In this document: positions 1 through 9,025 of the stretch, one piece after another
Position numbering within the stretch: the first letter of the stretch is position 1
How the letters are laid out: each line of letters starts with the position of its first letter
Origin: Xenophilus sp. E41
Lineage (GTDB): Bacteria; Pseudomonadota; Gammaproteobacteria; Burkholderiales; Burkholderiaceae_C
Assembly: GCF_003671765.1 (NCBI RefSeq)
Contig: NZ_QPIB01000005.1
Location: 145,186 to 209,185, forward strand
Length of the DNA stretch: 64,000 nucleotides
Reading direction: 5' to 3'
Notes under the pieces: generated by a model
The model's database searches: none
Told to the model about the DNA's origin: nothing
What the model saw: the letters and a program-made list of their open reading frames with translations, nothing else
Program-made: the position numbers and the translations under genes

Positions 1-1052
1 TCGAAGCTGTGGCCGGCGTCGCGCAGCACGGGCAGCAGCGACACGCCGTCGAGCGGGTAGTCCGGATGCGCCGCCACGCCCGCGGCGTCGAGCATCGTGG
101 CCGACCAGTCCATGGTCATGCACAGCTGGCGGCTTTGCGAGCCCGGCGCGATCACGGCGGGCCAGTGCGCGATCCACGGCACGCGGATGCCGCCCTCGGT
201 CAGGTCCATCTTGCCGCCCACCAGCGGCCAGTTGTCCGAGAAGCGCTCGCCGCCGTTGTCGCTGGTGAAGACGATCAGCGTGTTGTCGAGCTGGCCGTTC
301 TTGCGCAGCGCCTCGACGATCCAGCCGATGCCCTCGTCCATGTGGTGGATCATGCGGCGGTAGACGTGGATGTTGCCGCCGGCCAGGTCGAAGAGGTTGT
401 CCTTGACGGCCGGTGCGCGCTGCGCGTCCTCGCGCGTTTCCCAGGGCCAGTGCGGCGCGGTGTAGTGCAGGCTGAGGAAGAAGGGCGCACTGCCTTGCGC
501 CATGCGGTCCACGTAGTCCACGGCGCGGCGCGAGAGCAGGTCGGTGAGGTAGCCCTCGGCGTGAGTTTCCTCTGTGCCATCGTAGAGGTCGTGGCGGCCG
601 GACGAGTCGCAGTGCGTGAAGTAGTCGACGCCGCCCGACATGGGGCCGAAGAATTCGTCGTAGCCCGACGCCAGCGGCCCATAGGCCGGCGGAAAGCCCA
701 GGTGCCACTTGCCGATCAAGCTGGTGCGGTAGCCTGCATCGCGCAGCAGTGACGGCATCGTGGGGTGGGATGGCGGCAGGCCTTGCGCACCGGGGCCGCG
801 TGTCTTGCTGTTGATGGGCTCCTCGGCCGCGCCGCGCAGCCGGTACTGGTAGCGCGCGGTGATCATGCCGAAGCGCGTGGGCGAGCACACGGGCGAGTTG
901 GCGTAGCCCTGGGTGAAGAGCGCGCCTTGCGACGCCAGTCCATCCAGCGTCGGGGAGACGGGGCCGAAGCTTGCGTCACGGCCGCCGTAGCAGCCGAGGT
1001 CAGCGTAGCCGAGGTCGTCGGCGACGATGAACAGGAGGTTCGGGCGCGTCAT
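1..1052 (-). CDS. Type I (formylglycine) sulfatase, C-terminus beyond the window
   Basis: Hydrolyses a sulfate ester; the substrate cannot be told. About 350 residues are visible, starting MTRPNLLFIVADDLGYADLG. The paired Asp of the N-terminal IVADD segment is the usual divalent-metal ligand. CSPTR at residues 56-60 is the C-x-P-x-R sulfatase signature whose Cys is matured to formylglycine. FTSDNGG and GKWHLG are further family motifs. The gene runs off the left edge, so the C-terminus is missing only from the window. No signal peptide is seen, which suggests a cytoplasmic enzyme. The start lies 2 bases after the stop of the Bug receptor gene, so the two are almost surely cotranscribed. Confidence 0.9.
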   Translation of the reverse strand, partial: MTRPNLLFIVADDLGYADLGCYGGRDASFGPVSPTLDGLASQGALFTQGYANSPVCSPTRFGMITARYQYRLRGAAEEPINSKTRGPGAQGLPPSHPTMPSLLRDAGYRTSLIGKWHLGFPPAYGPLASGYDEFFGPMSGGVDYFTHCDSSGRHDLYDGTEETHAEGYLTDLLSRRAVDYVDRMAQGSAPFFLSLHYTAPHWPWETREDAQRAPAVKDNLFDLAGGNIHVYRRMIHHMDEGIGWIVEALRKNGQLDNTLIVFTSDNGGERFSDNWPLVGGKMDLTEGGIRVPWIAHWPAVIAPGSQSRQLCMTMDWSATMLDAAGVAAHPDYPLDGVSLLPVLRDAGHSF

Positions 1053-1054
1053 GC

Positions 1055-2047
1055 TCAGTCCACTTTCAGGCCGATCGCCTTGACGATCTTGCCGTACCGT
1101 TGCTTGCTGACCTCCAGGTGCTCCGCCGCCTTCTGACCGGTTTCGCCCAGGGCCACCATGTCGAGCGTTACCAGGCGCTGCTTCACGTCGGGCTGGACCA
1201 ACGCCTTCGCCAGCGCACCCTGCAGCTTCTGTACGACCGCATCGGGCGTTGCGGCGGGCACCATCGCGAGATAGAGCACGTCGAACTCGAGGTCCTTGAG
1301 GCCCAGTTCACCCACGGTGGGCGTCTGCGGCAGCAAGGGCGAGCGCTGGCTGCCCGTGACCGCAAGCGCCTTGGCCTTGCCGGCCTGGATCTGAGGCAGC
1401 AGGCCTGGCGTCGCCAGGATGCCGGCCTGCACCTCGCCGGCGATCAGCGCCGTGACGGCGGGGGCGTTCCCCTTGTAGGGCACATGCGTGATGCGCGCGC
1501 CGGTGCCTGTCGAGAACAATGCCGAGGCAATGTGGCCGGGACTGCCGTTGCCGGCAGAAGAGAAGCTCAGGTCCTGTGTCTTGCCCATGTCGGCGAACTG
1601 GCGCAGGCCTGCGGCCGGCACGCTCGGGTTCACCGCCAGCGTGAGGCCCGAGGACGAGAAGATCATCAGCGGCTTCAGGTCCTTGGGTGCGAAGGGCATC
1701 GACCGGTAGATATGCGGGTTGATGGTGAAGGTCGTGTCGATGCTCAGCAGCACCGTGTAGCCGTCAGGGGCGCTCTTGGCCACCGCGTCGGCGCCGATAT
1801 TGCCGCCGGCACCGGGGCGGTTGTCGACCACGAAGGGTTGACCCAGCTCGGCCTGCAGGGGAATAGCGAGCTGCCGCCCGAGCAGGTCCAGGGGGCCGCC
1901 GGCCGGGAAGTTGGTGACCAGGCGCACTGGCTTGTCGGGATAGGCGGGCTGCGCGAGTGCCGTGGTGGCGCATCCGGCGAACGCGATGGCGGCGAGAGCG
2001 ATCAGCGGGCGGCGCAGTGTGCGCGCGCCGTGGTGGGCATGGGGCAT
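1055..2047 (-). CDS. Tripartite tricarboxylate transporter receptor (Bug/TctC family)
   Basis: Periplasmic solute-binding protein of 330 residues, the normal length for the family. Residues 1-33 form a signal peptide ending ALAQPAYPDKPVRLV, the usual Bug N-terminus. Family motifs visible are FPAGGPLDLLGR, VDNRPGAGGNIGADAVAK and PDGYT. No TctA/TctB membrane genes are nearby, as is typical of the many orphan Bug receptors in Burkholderiales. The gene is first in a run with the sulfatase and faces a LysR regulator across 171 bases, which suggests shared control. The ligand is unknown; carboxylates or a desulfated product are guesses from context. Confidence 0.9.
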   Translation of the reverse strand: MPHAHHGARTLRRPLIALAAIAFAGCATTALAQPAYPDKPVRLVTNFPAGGPLDLLGRQLAIPLQAELGQPFVVDNRPGAGGNIGADAVAKSAPDGYTVLLSIDTTFTINPHIYRSMPFAPKDLKPLMIFSSSGLTLAVNPSVPAAGLRQFADMGKTQDLSFSSAGNGSPGHIASALFSTGTGARITHVPYKGNAPAVTALIAGEVQAGILATPGLLPQIQAGKAKALAVTGSQRSPLLPQTPTVGELGLKDLEFDVLYLAMVPAATPDAVVQKLQGALAKALVQPDVKQRLVTLDMVALGETGQKAAEHLEVSKQRYGKIVKAIGLKVD

Positions 2048-2151
2048 GGATGTGTCTCCTGGCGTGAAAAGACGCCCGGCCCGGGCGTCTTCGATGCAGT
2101 CACTCTAGGCGCGGCACGGGGGCTTCACAACTGAAAGCTCGTCACTCACCT

Positions 2152-2166
2152 ATTCCAGAAAATAAT
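2152..2166. promoter_or_regulatory. Candidate LysR operator between receptor and regulator
   Basis: An AT-rich dyad ATT-N9-AAT lies in the GC-rich gap between the divergent Bug receptor and LysR genes, 53 bases before the regulator start. It resembles the T-N11-A type of LysR operator. The match is short and could be chance. Confidence 0.25.
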
Positions 2167-2218
2167 GGCTGGCCGGCGAAACACTTCTGAACGAAGCCGG
2201 CTGCTCGAGGAGCCAGCC

Positions 2219-3145
2219 ATGAATTTTTCCCGTCTCAAGCTCCGCCATCTCCAGTGCCTGGCCGTGGTGGGACAGGAGCGCAACCTGGTGCGCGCGGCCA
2301 AGGCCCTGGCGCTCACGCAGCCGGCCGTGTCGAAGACCGTGGCCGAGCTCGAGGACATCGTGGGCAGGCGCCTGCTGGTGCGCCGCCGGCGCGGCGTCGA
2401 ACTCACGGCCTCTGGCGAAGTGCTCATGAAGCACGCGGTCGGCACCTTGCGCGCGCTGCAGGAAGGCCTGGCGCTGGCGTTGGAGCAGCCCGAGGCCGAC
2501 GAGTTGCGCGTGGCCGTCGGCGCCTTGCCCAACATGGCAGCCGGCCCGCTCCCTGCAGCCGTCGCCCGGCTGGCGGCCCAGACACCCGCATTGCGCGTGC
2601 GGGTGGTGAGCGGGACCAACCGCCAACTCATGACCCAGCTGCGCCAAGGCGAGATCGACCTCGTGCTGGGCCGCCTCGCGCAGTCCTCGGCCATGGTGGA
2701 CCTGTCGTTCCGCGCCCTCTATAGCGAACCGCTCGTGATGGTGGCGGCGCCTGGCCATCCGCTGCTCGAGCGCGCGACGCCACCGCGTCTGGAGGATCTG
2801 GCCGACTTCGTCCTCATCGTACCGGTTCAGGGCACGCCGGTGCGCGACACGGCCGACGCGTACCTGCACGCGCGCGGCACGCGGCCGCCGCCGCGCCTGG
2901 TCGAGGCCACCGACACCAGTTTCGCGATGGGCCTGCTGCGCGCGATCCACGCCGTCTGGTTTGCCCCGGAGGGCGCGGTGCGCTCGGCGCTGGCCCGTGG
3001 CGAGCTGCGGCGCCTGCCCTTCGACACCCGCAGCACCGACGGACCGGTCGGCGTCACGGTGCGCAACGCGGGCGAGCCCGGCGAGGGCGCACGCCAACTG
3101 CTCGCGGCGATCGAGGCCGAGCTGGCCGGCGGTGCGCCGGCGTGA
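2219..3145 (+). CDS. LysR-family regulator, PcaQ/GbpR-like
   Basis: DNA-binding transcription factor of 308 residues. The N-terminal winged helix-turn-helix spans about residues 6-65 (LKLRHLQCLAVVGQE then TQPAVSKTVAELE). The rest is the substrate-binding effector domain. The MNFSRLKLRHLQ start and VRVGALPN-like segment (LRVAVGALPNMA) resemble the PcaQ/GbpR branch, which often controls aromatic-acid or sugar catabolism. I take the ATG at 2219 because it is preceded by a purine-rich GAGGAG and gives the standard length; an ATG 54 bases upstream would add an atypical leader. It probably controls the divergent receptor-sulfatase pair. Confidence 0.85.
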   Translation: MNFSRLKLRHLQCLAVVGQERNLVRAAKALALTQPAVSKTVAELEDIVGRRLLVRRRRGVELTASGEVLMKHAVGTLRALQEGLALALEQPEADELRVAVGALPNMAAGPLPAAVARLAAQTPALRVRVVSGTNRQLMTQLRQGEIDLVLGRLAQSSAMVDLSFRALYSEPLVMVAAPGHPLLERATPPRLEDLADFVLIVPVQGTPVRDTADAYLHARGTRPPPRLVEATDTSFAMGLLRAIHAVWFAPEGAVRSALARGELRRLPFDTRSTDGPVGVTVRNAGEPGEGARQLLAAIEAELAGGAPA

Positions 3146-3151
3146 AGGCTG

Positions 3152-3478
3152 CTATTTGGTGCTCAGCACCCAAGCGGCCAGCTTCTTCGCGTCGGCTTCG
3201 CTGACCTGGGTGTTGGCCGGCATGGGCACCGGGCCCCACACGCCGGAGCCGCCCTTGACGATCTTGGTCGCCAGCAGGTCGACCGCACCCTTGTTGTCCT
3301 TGTATTTGGCGGCCACGTCCTTGAACGAAGGGCCCAGCACCTTCCGGTCCACCGCGTGGCAGCTCATGCAGTTCTTCGAGGTGGCCAGGGCGAGGTCGGC
3401 GGCAGCCGGCGTGGCGATGCCCGCGAGCGACAGCAGGAGTACGAGGGCGGACACGAGGCGGGGCGGGGACAAACTCAT
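3152..3478 (-). CDS. Class I c-type cytochrome, periplasmic
   Basis: Electron carrier of 108 residues resembling cytochrome c-551/c-555 types. Residues 1-28 are a signal peptide (ALVLLLSLAGIATPAAA). CMSCH at 37-41 binds heme covalently, and Met86 in the PVPMPAN segment is the likely axial ligand. I place the start at MSLSPP because it puts the signal peptide at the N-terminus; an upstream in-frame ATG would add about 60 residues of non-signal sequence. It is convergent with the LysR gene, with 6 bases between stops. Confidence 0.88.
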   Translation of the reverse strand: MSLSPPRLVSALVLLLSLAGIATPAAADLALATSKNCMSCHAVDRKVLGPSFKDVAAKYKDNKGAVDLLATKIVKGGSGVWGPVPMPANTQVSEADAKKLAAWVLSTK

Positions 3479-3593
3479 GGTGGGGCGGTGCGTGGGCTGC
3501 GTTACATTCGTTTCAACGCGATTGTAGGAAGCGGCGTGCACCCGGGCGGCCCGTTTCCCTTGCCAAGAGCTCGACGTCCGAAGGGGTCTTTCC

Positions 3594-3851
3594 ATGTGGT
3601 TTCTGATGCTGGGCGTCCTGGGCGTCCTCCTCAAGTATTTCGAGGTCGGCTTCGTCGCCACGCTCAGCTGGTGGATCGTGCTGATCCCCTTCGCCCTGGC
3701 GATGGCGTGGTGGGCCTGGGCCGATGCATCGGGCTACACCAAGCGCAAGGCGATGGAGCGCGAGGAGCGGCGCAAGCAGGAGCGCATCGACCGCCAGCGC
3801 AGCCAGATGGGCATGCTCAGCAGCCGCTCGCGCGGCGGCAAGCGGCGCTGA
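3594..3851 (+). CDS. Small Trp-rich membrane protein (TIGR04438-like)
   Basis: An 85-residue protein with a hydrophobic Trp-rich N-terminal half (two likely membrane segments at about 3-18 and 22-44, with WWIV and AWWAWAD). A basic, charged C-terminal tail follows, rich in Arg, Lys and Glu and ending GGKRR. The pattern matches the small Trp-rich proteins common in Burkholderiales, whose function is unknown. It is convergent with ilvD. Confidence 0.8.
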   Translation: MWFLMLGVLGVLLKYFEVGFVATLSWWIVLIPFALAMAWWAWADASGYTKRKAMEREERRKQERIDRQRSQMGMLSSRSRGGKRR

Positions 3852-3859
3852 AAAGAAAA

Positions 3860-3904
3860 GGCCTGCGCGGCCTGCTATCGAAACGATAGCTGCACGCGCA
3901 GGCC
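3860..3904 (-). terminator. ilvD terminator made from a family-A repeat
   Basis: An outer 10-bp stem (GGCCTGCGCG at 3860-3869 with CGCGCAGGCC at 3895-3904) encloses an inner 7-bp stem (GCTATCG and CGATAGC). On the minus strand the hairpin is followed by a T-rich run (complement of 3850-3859), so it can terminate ilvD. The inner core is the dispersed GCTATC repeat seen at seven other places in the window. Confidence 0.75.
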
Positions 3905-3924
3905 GGGCGGGCGCTGCAGGCCGA

Positions 3925-5622
3925 TCAGGCTTCGAAGTTGTCGAGCACCGCGCCCGAACTCGCGCTCGAGGCGTTGAACGCGAACTTGGCCAGCACGCCG
4001 CGCGTGTAGCGCGGAGCCGGCGCCTTCCAGCCCTTCTTGCGTTCGGCGATCTCGGCCTCGGGCACGTTCAGTTCCAGCTTGAGCTGGTGGGCGTCGATGG
4101 TGATCGAGTCGCCTTCCTTCACGAAGGCGATCAGGCCGCCCGCGTAGGCCTCCGGCGCCACGTGGCCGACCACCATGCCCCAGGTGCCGCCCGAGAAGCG
4201 GCCGTCGGTGATGAGGCCCACCGACTCGCCCAGGCCGGCGCCGATCAGCGCGCCCGTGGGCGCCAGCATCTCCGGCATGCCCGGGCCGCCCTTGGGGCCC
4301 AGGTAGCGCAGCACCATCACGTCGCCGGCCACGATCTTGCCGTCGAGGATGGCCTGCAGGGCCGACTGCTCGTCATCGAACACGCGCGCCGGGCCGGTGA
4401 TGACCGGGTTCTTGAGGCCGGTGATCTTCGCCACCGAGCCCTCGGGCGAGAGGTTGCCCTTGAGGATCGCGAGGTGGCCCTCGGCGTACATGGGCTTGTC
4501 GATCGGGCGGATGACGTCCTGGTCGGTGCGCAGCGGCGGCACGTCGGCCAGCGTCTGGGCGATGGTCTTGCCGGTGATGGTCATGCAGTCGCCGTGCAGC
4601 AGGCCCGCATCGAGCAGCACCTTCATGACCTGCGGGATGCCGCCGGCGCGGTGCAGGTCCACCGCCAGGTACTTGCCGCTGGGCTTGAGGTCGCAGATCA
4701 CCGGGATCTTCTTGCGCATGCGCTCGAAGTCGTCGATGGTCCATTCCACCTCGGCCGCGTGCGCGATGGCCATGAAGTGCAGCACCGCGTTGGTCGATCC
4801 GCCCGTGGCCATGATCACGGCCACCGCGTTCTCGATCGCTTCCTTGGTCACGATGTCGCGCGGCTTGAGGTCCTTCTTGATCGCCTCGATCAGCACCTTG
4901 GCCGATTCCTTGGCCGAGTTCTGCTTCTCGTCGTGCGGGTTGGCCATGGTCGACGAGTAGGGCAGGCTCATGCCCAGCGCCTCGAAGGCCGAGGACATGG
5001 TGTTGGCGGTGTACATGCCGCCGCAGGAGCCGGTGCCGGGGATGGCGTTCTGCTCGATCTCCTTCAGGTCCTCGTCGGAGAGCTTGCCGGCCGCGTTCTG
5101 GCCCACGGCCTCGAACACGCTGACGATGTTCAGGTCCTGGCCGCGCCACTTGCCCGGCAGGATGGTGCCGCCATACACATAGATGGCCGGCACGTTGGCG
5201 CGCAGCATGCCCATCATGCCGCCGGGCATGTTCTTGTCGCAGCCGCCGACCACCACCACGCCGTCCATCCACTGGCCGCCGACGCAGGTCTCGATGCAGT
5301 CGCTGATGACTTCGCGGCTCACCAGCGAGTACTTCATGCCCTCGGTGCCCATGGCCATGCCGTCCGAGATGGTGGGCGTGCCGAAGACCTGCGCGTTGCC
5401 GCCCGCCTCCTCGATGCCGGCGATGGCCGCGTCGGCCAGCTTCTGCAGGCCCGAGTTGCAGGGCGTGATGGTGCTGTGGCCGTTGGCCACGCCGACCATC
5501 GGCTTCTTGAAGTCGCCTTCCTGGTAGCCCATGGCGTAGTACATCGAGCGGTTCGATGCGCGCGCCTTGCCTTCGGTGATGTTCGCGCTGCGGCGGTTGA
5601 TCTGCAGGGTCTTGGTGTCCAT
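3925..5622 (-). CDS. ilvD: Dihydroxy-acid dehydratase
   Basis: Converts 2,3-dihydroxy-isovalerate and 2,3-dihydroxy-3-methylvalerate to the 2-keto acids, the third common step of branched-chain amino acid synthesis, in the cytoplasm. It has 565 residues, the usual length. Likely Fe-S ligands are Cys55 (TPCNSG), Cys128 (CDKNMPG, a family signature) and Cys200 ([12 protein letters not shown]). The Ser-rich C-terminal signature SGG near GRFSGGTWG is present. It stands alone, facing a LysR gene across 113 bases and ending at a strong hairpin. Confidence 0.97.
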   Translation of the reverse strand: MDTKTLQINRRSANITEGKARASNRSMYYAMGYQEGDFKKPMVGVANGHSTITPCNSGLQKLADAAIAGIEEAGGNAQVFGTPTISDGMAMGTEGMKYSLVSREVISDCIETCVGGQWMDGVVVVGGCDKNMPGGMMGMLRANVPAIYVYGGTILPGKWRGQDLNIVSVFEAVGQNAAGKLSDEDLKEIEQNAIPGTGSCGGMYTANTMSSAFEALGMSLPYSSTMANPHDEKQNSAKESAKVLIEAIKKDLKPRDIVTKEAIENAVAVIMATGGSTNAVLHFMAIAHAAEVEWTIDDFERMRKKIPVICDLKPSGKYLAVDLHRAGGIPQVMKVLLDAGLLHGDCMTITGKTIAQTLADVPPLRTDQDVIRPIDKPMYAEGHLAILKGNLSPEGSVAKITGLKNPVITGPARVFDDEQSALQAILDGKIVAGDVMVLRYLGPKGGPGMPEMLAPTGALIGAGLGESVGLITDGRFSGGTWGMVVGHVAPEAYAGGLIAFVKEGDSITIDAHQLKLELNVPEAEIAERKKGWKAPAPRYTRGVLAKFAFNASSASSGAVLDNFEA

Positions 5623-5686
5623 GTGGGTGTCTCTCTGGCCCCGGCGCGGGGCGGCATTCGTGGGAGCGCCGATTGTCGGCCGGCGT

Positions 5687-5702
5687 ATTGATTGCTTCCA
5701 AT
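5687..5702. promoter_or_regulatory. Candidate LysR operator between ilvD and the LysR gene
   Basis: ATTG-N8-CAAT dyad in the AT-rich middle of the ilvD/LysR divergent gap. LysR proteins usually bind such dyads near their own promoter. Support is from position and symmetry only. Confidence 0.3.
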
Positions 5703-5735
5703 CCTATTTTCATGCGCCATTGATATGCTGCAGAA

Positions 5736-6716
5736 ATGAATCCAGATCCGCCGTCGGCTACCGCTGCTTCGCCTGCCATCGAGTTGCGCGCCTGGCGCCA
5801 GTTCGTCGCCGTGGCCGAGGAACTGCATTTCGGCCGCGCCGCCCAGCGCCTGCACATGACCCAGCCGCCCGTGACCCAGGCCATCGCGCAGATGGAGCGC
5901 AGCCTGGGCGTGCGCCTGTTCGACCGCACCCGGCGCCGCGTCGCGCTGACGCCGGCGGGCGAGGCGCTGCTGCCCGAGGTCCGCGAGTTGCTGGCACATG
6001 CCCAGGCGCTGCCCGCCCGCGCGCGGGCCGCCGCGGCCGGCGAGGTGGGACGGGTGCGCCTGGCCTTCGTGTCCACGGTGGGTTTCGAACGTCTGCCGAC
6101 CTGGGTGCGCGAATTCCACGCGCAACAACCCGGCGTGGCGCTGGAACTCGTCGAGGCCACCGGCGACGTGCAGATGGAGGCCTTCGCACGCGGCGAGATC
6201 GACGCCGGCCTGATGCTGCATTCGCCCGGCCAGGCACCCGCGTCGCTCGCGAGCCTGGCGGTGGGCGTCGAGCCGCTGGTCCTCGCCGTGCCGACGCAGC
6301 ATCCGCTGGCCCGAGCACACGCGCCCGAACTTGCCCAACTGCTGGAGCAGCCGGTGGTGATGTTTCCGCGCCGCATCCTGCCCTCGCTGCACGACGCCGT
6401 ATTCGCCCTGTACCAGCGGCATGGCCGGGTGCCGCAGGTCGCCCAGGAGGCGATCCAGATGCAGACCATCGTCAACCTCGTCTGGGGAGGCCTGGGCATC
6501 GCGTGGGTGCCGGAGAGCGTGACCAGCTTCCGCCGCGCCGGGGTGGTGTACCGGCCGGTCGCAGATTTCGCGGCGGGCACGGCGGGCGCGGGCCGGCGAC
6601 GGGTGTCCGCAGGCGCCCGGTTCCCGGCTTGCGAGACCAGCTTGGTCTGGCCGGCCGGCGACGTCGCGCCGGGGCTGGCGCGATTCGTCGAATTCGTCCG
6701 GGGGCGCCGCCGCTGA
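5736..6716 (+). CDS. LysR-family regulator divergent from ilvD
   Basis: Transcription factor of 326 residues. The helix-turn-helix is at about residues 18-77 (ELHFGRAAQRLHMTQPPVTQAIAQ-type segment), followed by a substrate-binding domain. The sequence resembles the group with BenM/CatM-like N-termini, but no specific function can be assigned. The last 60 residues contain a Gly/Arg-rich stretch (about 285-296) that is unusual for the fold. It may control ilvD, or a distant target. The start ATG lacks a clear ribosome binding site; a TATGCT hexamer lies 6 bases before it. Confidence 0.85.
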   Translation: MNPDPPSATAASPAIELRAWRQFVAVAEELHFGRAAQRLHMTQPPVTQAIAQMERSLGVRLFDRTRRRVALTPAGEALLPEVRELLAHAQALPARARAAAAGEVGRVRLAFVSTVGFERLPTWVREFHAQQPGVALELVEATGDVQMEAFARGEIDAGLMLHSPGQAPASLASLAVGVEPLVLAVPTQHPLARAHAPELAQLLEQPVVMFPRRILPSLHDAVFALYQRHGRVPQVAQEAIQMQTIVNLVWGGLGIAWVPESVTSFRRAGVVYRPVADFAAGTAGAGRRRVSAGARFPACETSLVWPAGDVAPGLARFVEFVRGRRR

Positions 6717-6787
6717 AGTGGCGAGCGTGCACGACGTCCGCCGCGCGCGCTTGGCGGCGCGTGCCGACTGCCACGAGAATCGGCTTC

Positions 6788-7021
6788 GTGAACCGTCGCA
6801 GTCCAGATCCCATCGAGCCGGCCGACATGTCCGACGCCGAACTGGCGGTCGCGATTCAGCGCCATCGCCGCGCGGCACTGCGCGGCAGCGGCTATCTGGA
6901 CCGTGAGGCCCAGGCGCTCGAAGAGGAACTGCGCCATCGCGCCGGCATCATCAGCGAATACGGAGCGCCGCTGCGCTTTGCCGAGCCCAAGCCCCGCCGT
7001 CGCTGGTGGCAGTTCTGGTGA
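6788..7021 (+). CDS. Small conserved-looking hypothetical protein
   Basis: A 77-residue protein if read from the GTG at 6788, or 64 residues from the ATG at 6827 (MSDAELAVAIQRHRRAALRG). The body is helical and charged, and the end is a striking basic-aromatic RRRWWQFW. I do not recognise the family. It lies just after the LysR gene on the same strand. The start is uncertain, since neither candidate has a strong ribosome binding site. Confidence 0.55.
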   Translation: MNRRSPDPIEPADMSDAELAVAIQRHRRAALRGSGYLDREAQALEEELRHRAGIISEYGAPLRFAEPKPRRRWWQFW

Positions 7022-7079
7022 CGAGCTTCGGCCACCCCTTATCGGTCGGCGTGCGCTCGGCCCTCCAGCCGTGCGGCGC

Positions 7080-7976
7080 TCAGGCGCCGCGCCGTTCGCG
7101 CCGGTAGGCGCCGGGGCTGGCACCCACGTGCCGGCCGAAGGCCGAGGCGAAATGGCTCGGGCTCGAAAAGCCCACGGTAACGGCGATCGCGGTGATGCTC
7201 AGGTCGGTGGCTTCGAGCAGTCGCCGGGCCTCTGCGACGCGTGCTCGCAGCACATACTGCCAAGGCGTCGTCCCGAAGCTGGCCTTGAACCCGTCCATCA
7301 GGTGCGGCACCGACACGCCGGCCACCTGCGCGAGCGCTTCCACGCGGATGTCCTCGTGCATCGACGCCGCGATGTACTGCACCAGGCCTTGGCGCTGCCG
7401 GTCCGAGAAGCGGCGCGCACGGTTTGCGCGCCGAACGGGCGCCACATCCGGCCGTGATCGCAGGTACGCGTCCGCGATGTGCAAGCGGATCGCCGCCAGC
7501 AGCGACTGCAGCGCCATCCGGCCCAGGTCATCGTCGCGCTGCGCGAGTTGCAGGACGCGCGCACTGGCGTGATGCAGGAAGGCGTCGCGGTGTCCGACGC
7601 GGGCCGCCATGTCGCCGCCTCCGAGGAGTTCGGCGGGCACGCGGAACTCGGCGAAGCGTACGGTGGCGCCCTGTGCCTTCGCGGCGTAGCGGCAACCGGC
7701 CGGAATGGTCCAGACATCGCCGACCTGCGGGAGCAGGTCGGCGGACGGACCGGCGGAGAAGACCGATTCCATGCTGCTCAGACGGCCGGCCAGATGCACC
7801 ACCAGCGTGTGTGCATCTTCGACGAAGCTCCAGTCCGTCGGCGCGCTCACGTCCTCGGTGACCAGTTGCGCCGACAGGTCGTCGCAGGCGACCTGCTGGC
7901 GCCTGACGATCACCCGCTCGAAGACGGGGCTTTCGGCGTCTTGCCGGAAGCGTCCGGCCGCTGGATGGATGTCCAT
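7080..7976 (-). CDS. AraC-family transcriptional regulator
   Basis: Regulator of 298 residues. The N-terminal part is a cupin-like sensor (VVHLAGRLSSMESV, WTIPAGCRYAAKA). The C-terminal 100 residues hold the two AraC helix-turn-helix units (VEALAQVAGVSVPHLMDGFK and ITAIAVTVGFSSPSHFASAF, then GASPGAYRR). It is divergent from the short-chain dehydrogenase gene across 134 bases, so the dehydrogenase is its likely target. The inducer is unknown. Confidence 0.88.
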   Translation of the reverse strand: MDIHPAAGRFRQDAESPVFERVIVRRQQVACDDLSAQLVTEDVSAPTDWSFVEDAHTLVVHLAGRLSSMESVFSAGPSADLLPQVGDVWTIPAGCRYAAKAQGATVRFAEFRVPAELLGGGDMAARVGHRDAFLHHASARVLQLAQRDDDLGRMALQSLLAAIRLHIADAYLRSRPDVAPVRRANRARRFSDRQRQGLVQYIAASMHEDIRVEALAQVAGVSVPHLMDGFKASFGTTPWQYVLRARVAEARRLLEATDLSITAIAVTVGFSSPSHFASAFGRHVGASPGAYRRERRGA

Positions 7977-8110
7977 GTCGTGTGGCAACAAAACGCGGGA
8001 TTTCGACAGTTCGTGAGGATTTTGAAGGCGCCCCGGCGGGACGGTCCATAGATTCGCCCACGGCGCGCATGCGGCACGCCGAATTTCTGTCCACATCAAG
8101 GAGGTCATCC

Positions 8111-8884
8111 ATGGCAGCACCCACCCTCGACGGCAAGGCCGTCGTCATTGCCGGCGGCGGCAAGAACCTGGGGGCGCTGATCGCGCACCAGTTCGCCGAC
8201 GCGGGCGCCAAGGGCTTCGCGCTCCACTACAACAGCGACGGCTCGAAGGCCGAGGCCGAGAAGACGGCGGGCGAGCTGCGCGAGAAGGGCGCGGACGTCA
8301 TCACCTTCCAGGGCGACCTGGCGGTGGTCGCCAACAACGCGAAGCTGTTCGACCAGGCCAAGGCGAAGTTCGGAAAGATCCATGTGGCCATCAACACCGC
8401 GGGCGTCGTCATCAAGAAGCCGATCGCCGAGGTCACCGAGGCCGACTACGACAAGAGCTTCGACGCCAACGCCAAGGCCGCCTTCTTCTTCATGCAGCAG
8501 GCCGGCCGCGTGCTGGAGGAGCGGGGCAGCATCGTCACCATCGTGAGTTCGCTCCTGGCCGCGTACACGCCTTTCTACGCGATCTACCCCGGGAGCAAGG
8601 CAGCGGTGGAGCACTACACGCGCGCCGCATCGAAGGAGTTCGGCGAGCGCGGCATCTCGGTCAACGCGGTCGGCCCCGGCCCGATGGACACCTCCTTCTT
8701 CTACGGCCAGGAGAGCAAGGAGGCGGTGGCCTACCACAGCAGTGCGGCTGCCTTGAGCAAGTACTCGAAGAAGGGCCTGACCGACATCGAGGACATCGCA
8801 CCGATCGTCAAGTTCCTGGTCACCGACGGCTGGTGGATCACGGGCCAGACGATCTTCGCCAACGGCGGCTACACGACCCGCTGA
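8111..8884 (+). CDS. Short-chain dehydrogenase/reductase
   Basis: NAD(P)-dependent oxidoreductase of 257 residues. The nucleotide-binding glycine motif is at 14-21 (AGGGKNLG, a variant of TGxxxGxG) and NTAG at 95-98. The catalytic set is Ser146, Tyr159 and Lys163 (YPGSK). The C-terminal TGQTIFANGGY is the usual SDR end. A near-perfect AAGGAGG ribosome site at 8098-8104 fixes the start and predicts strong translation. It is probably under the divergent AraC regulator. Substrate unknown. Confidence 0.9.
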   Translation: MAAPTLDGKAVVIAGGGKNLGALIAHQFADAGAKGFALHYNSDGSKAEAEKTAGELREKGADVITFQGDLAVVANNAKLFDQAKAKFGKIHVAINTAGVVIKKPIAEVTEADYDKSFDANAKAAFFFMQQAGRVLEERGSIVTIVSSLLAAYTPFYAIYPGSKAAVEHYTRAASKEFGERGISVNAVGPGPMDTSFFYGQESKEAVAYHSSAAALSKYSKKGLTDIEDIAPIVKFLVTDGWWITGQTIFANGGYTTR

Positions 8885-8900
8885 GCCGCGTCCGCTCAGG

Positions 8901-8958
8901 GCCGAATCGGGCTGTAGCGCCCGCCGGTCCTGCACGGGGCGCTATCGAATCAGGAGCA
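8901..8958. repeat. Family-A dispersed repeat, degenerate copy
   Basis: Contains the family core as GCGCCCGCC...GGGGCGCTATCGAAT with the second half replaced by CAGGAGC. It lies between the dehydrogenase stop and lgt and may form a weak hairpin. See the family finding for all copies. Confidence 0.6.
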
Positions 8959-9025
8959 AGCACGGCCTGGCCCGGCGACACCCACATCGCCGGGCAGGCC
9001 GGGCGGCTGCGCGACAATGGCCGCC

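Noticed and set aside
3724-5691. Long plus-strand open frame opposite ilvD (655 codons)
   Set aside because: It is the antisense of ilvD, is His/Arg/Val-rich and has no domain. GC-rich DNA produces such frames; the same holds for the long antisense frames opposite ppk, ppx, AddAB, Kef and gloB-mltD.
5567-7021. Continuous 484-codon frame across the second LysR gene
   Set aside because: Most of it is a shadow frame of the LysR gene, Arg/Pro/Gly-rich; only its last 64-77 codons look like a real small gene.
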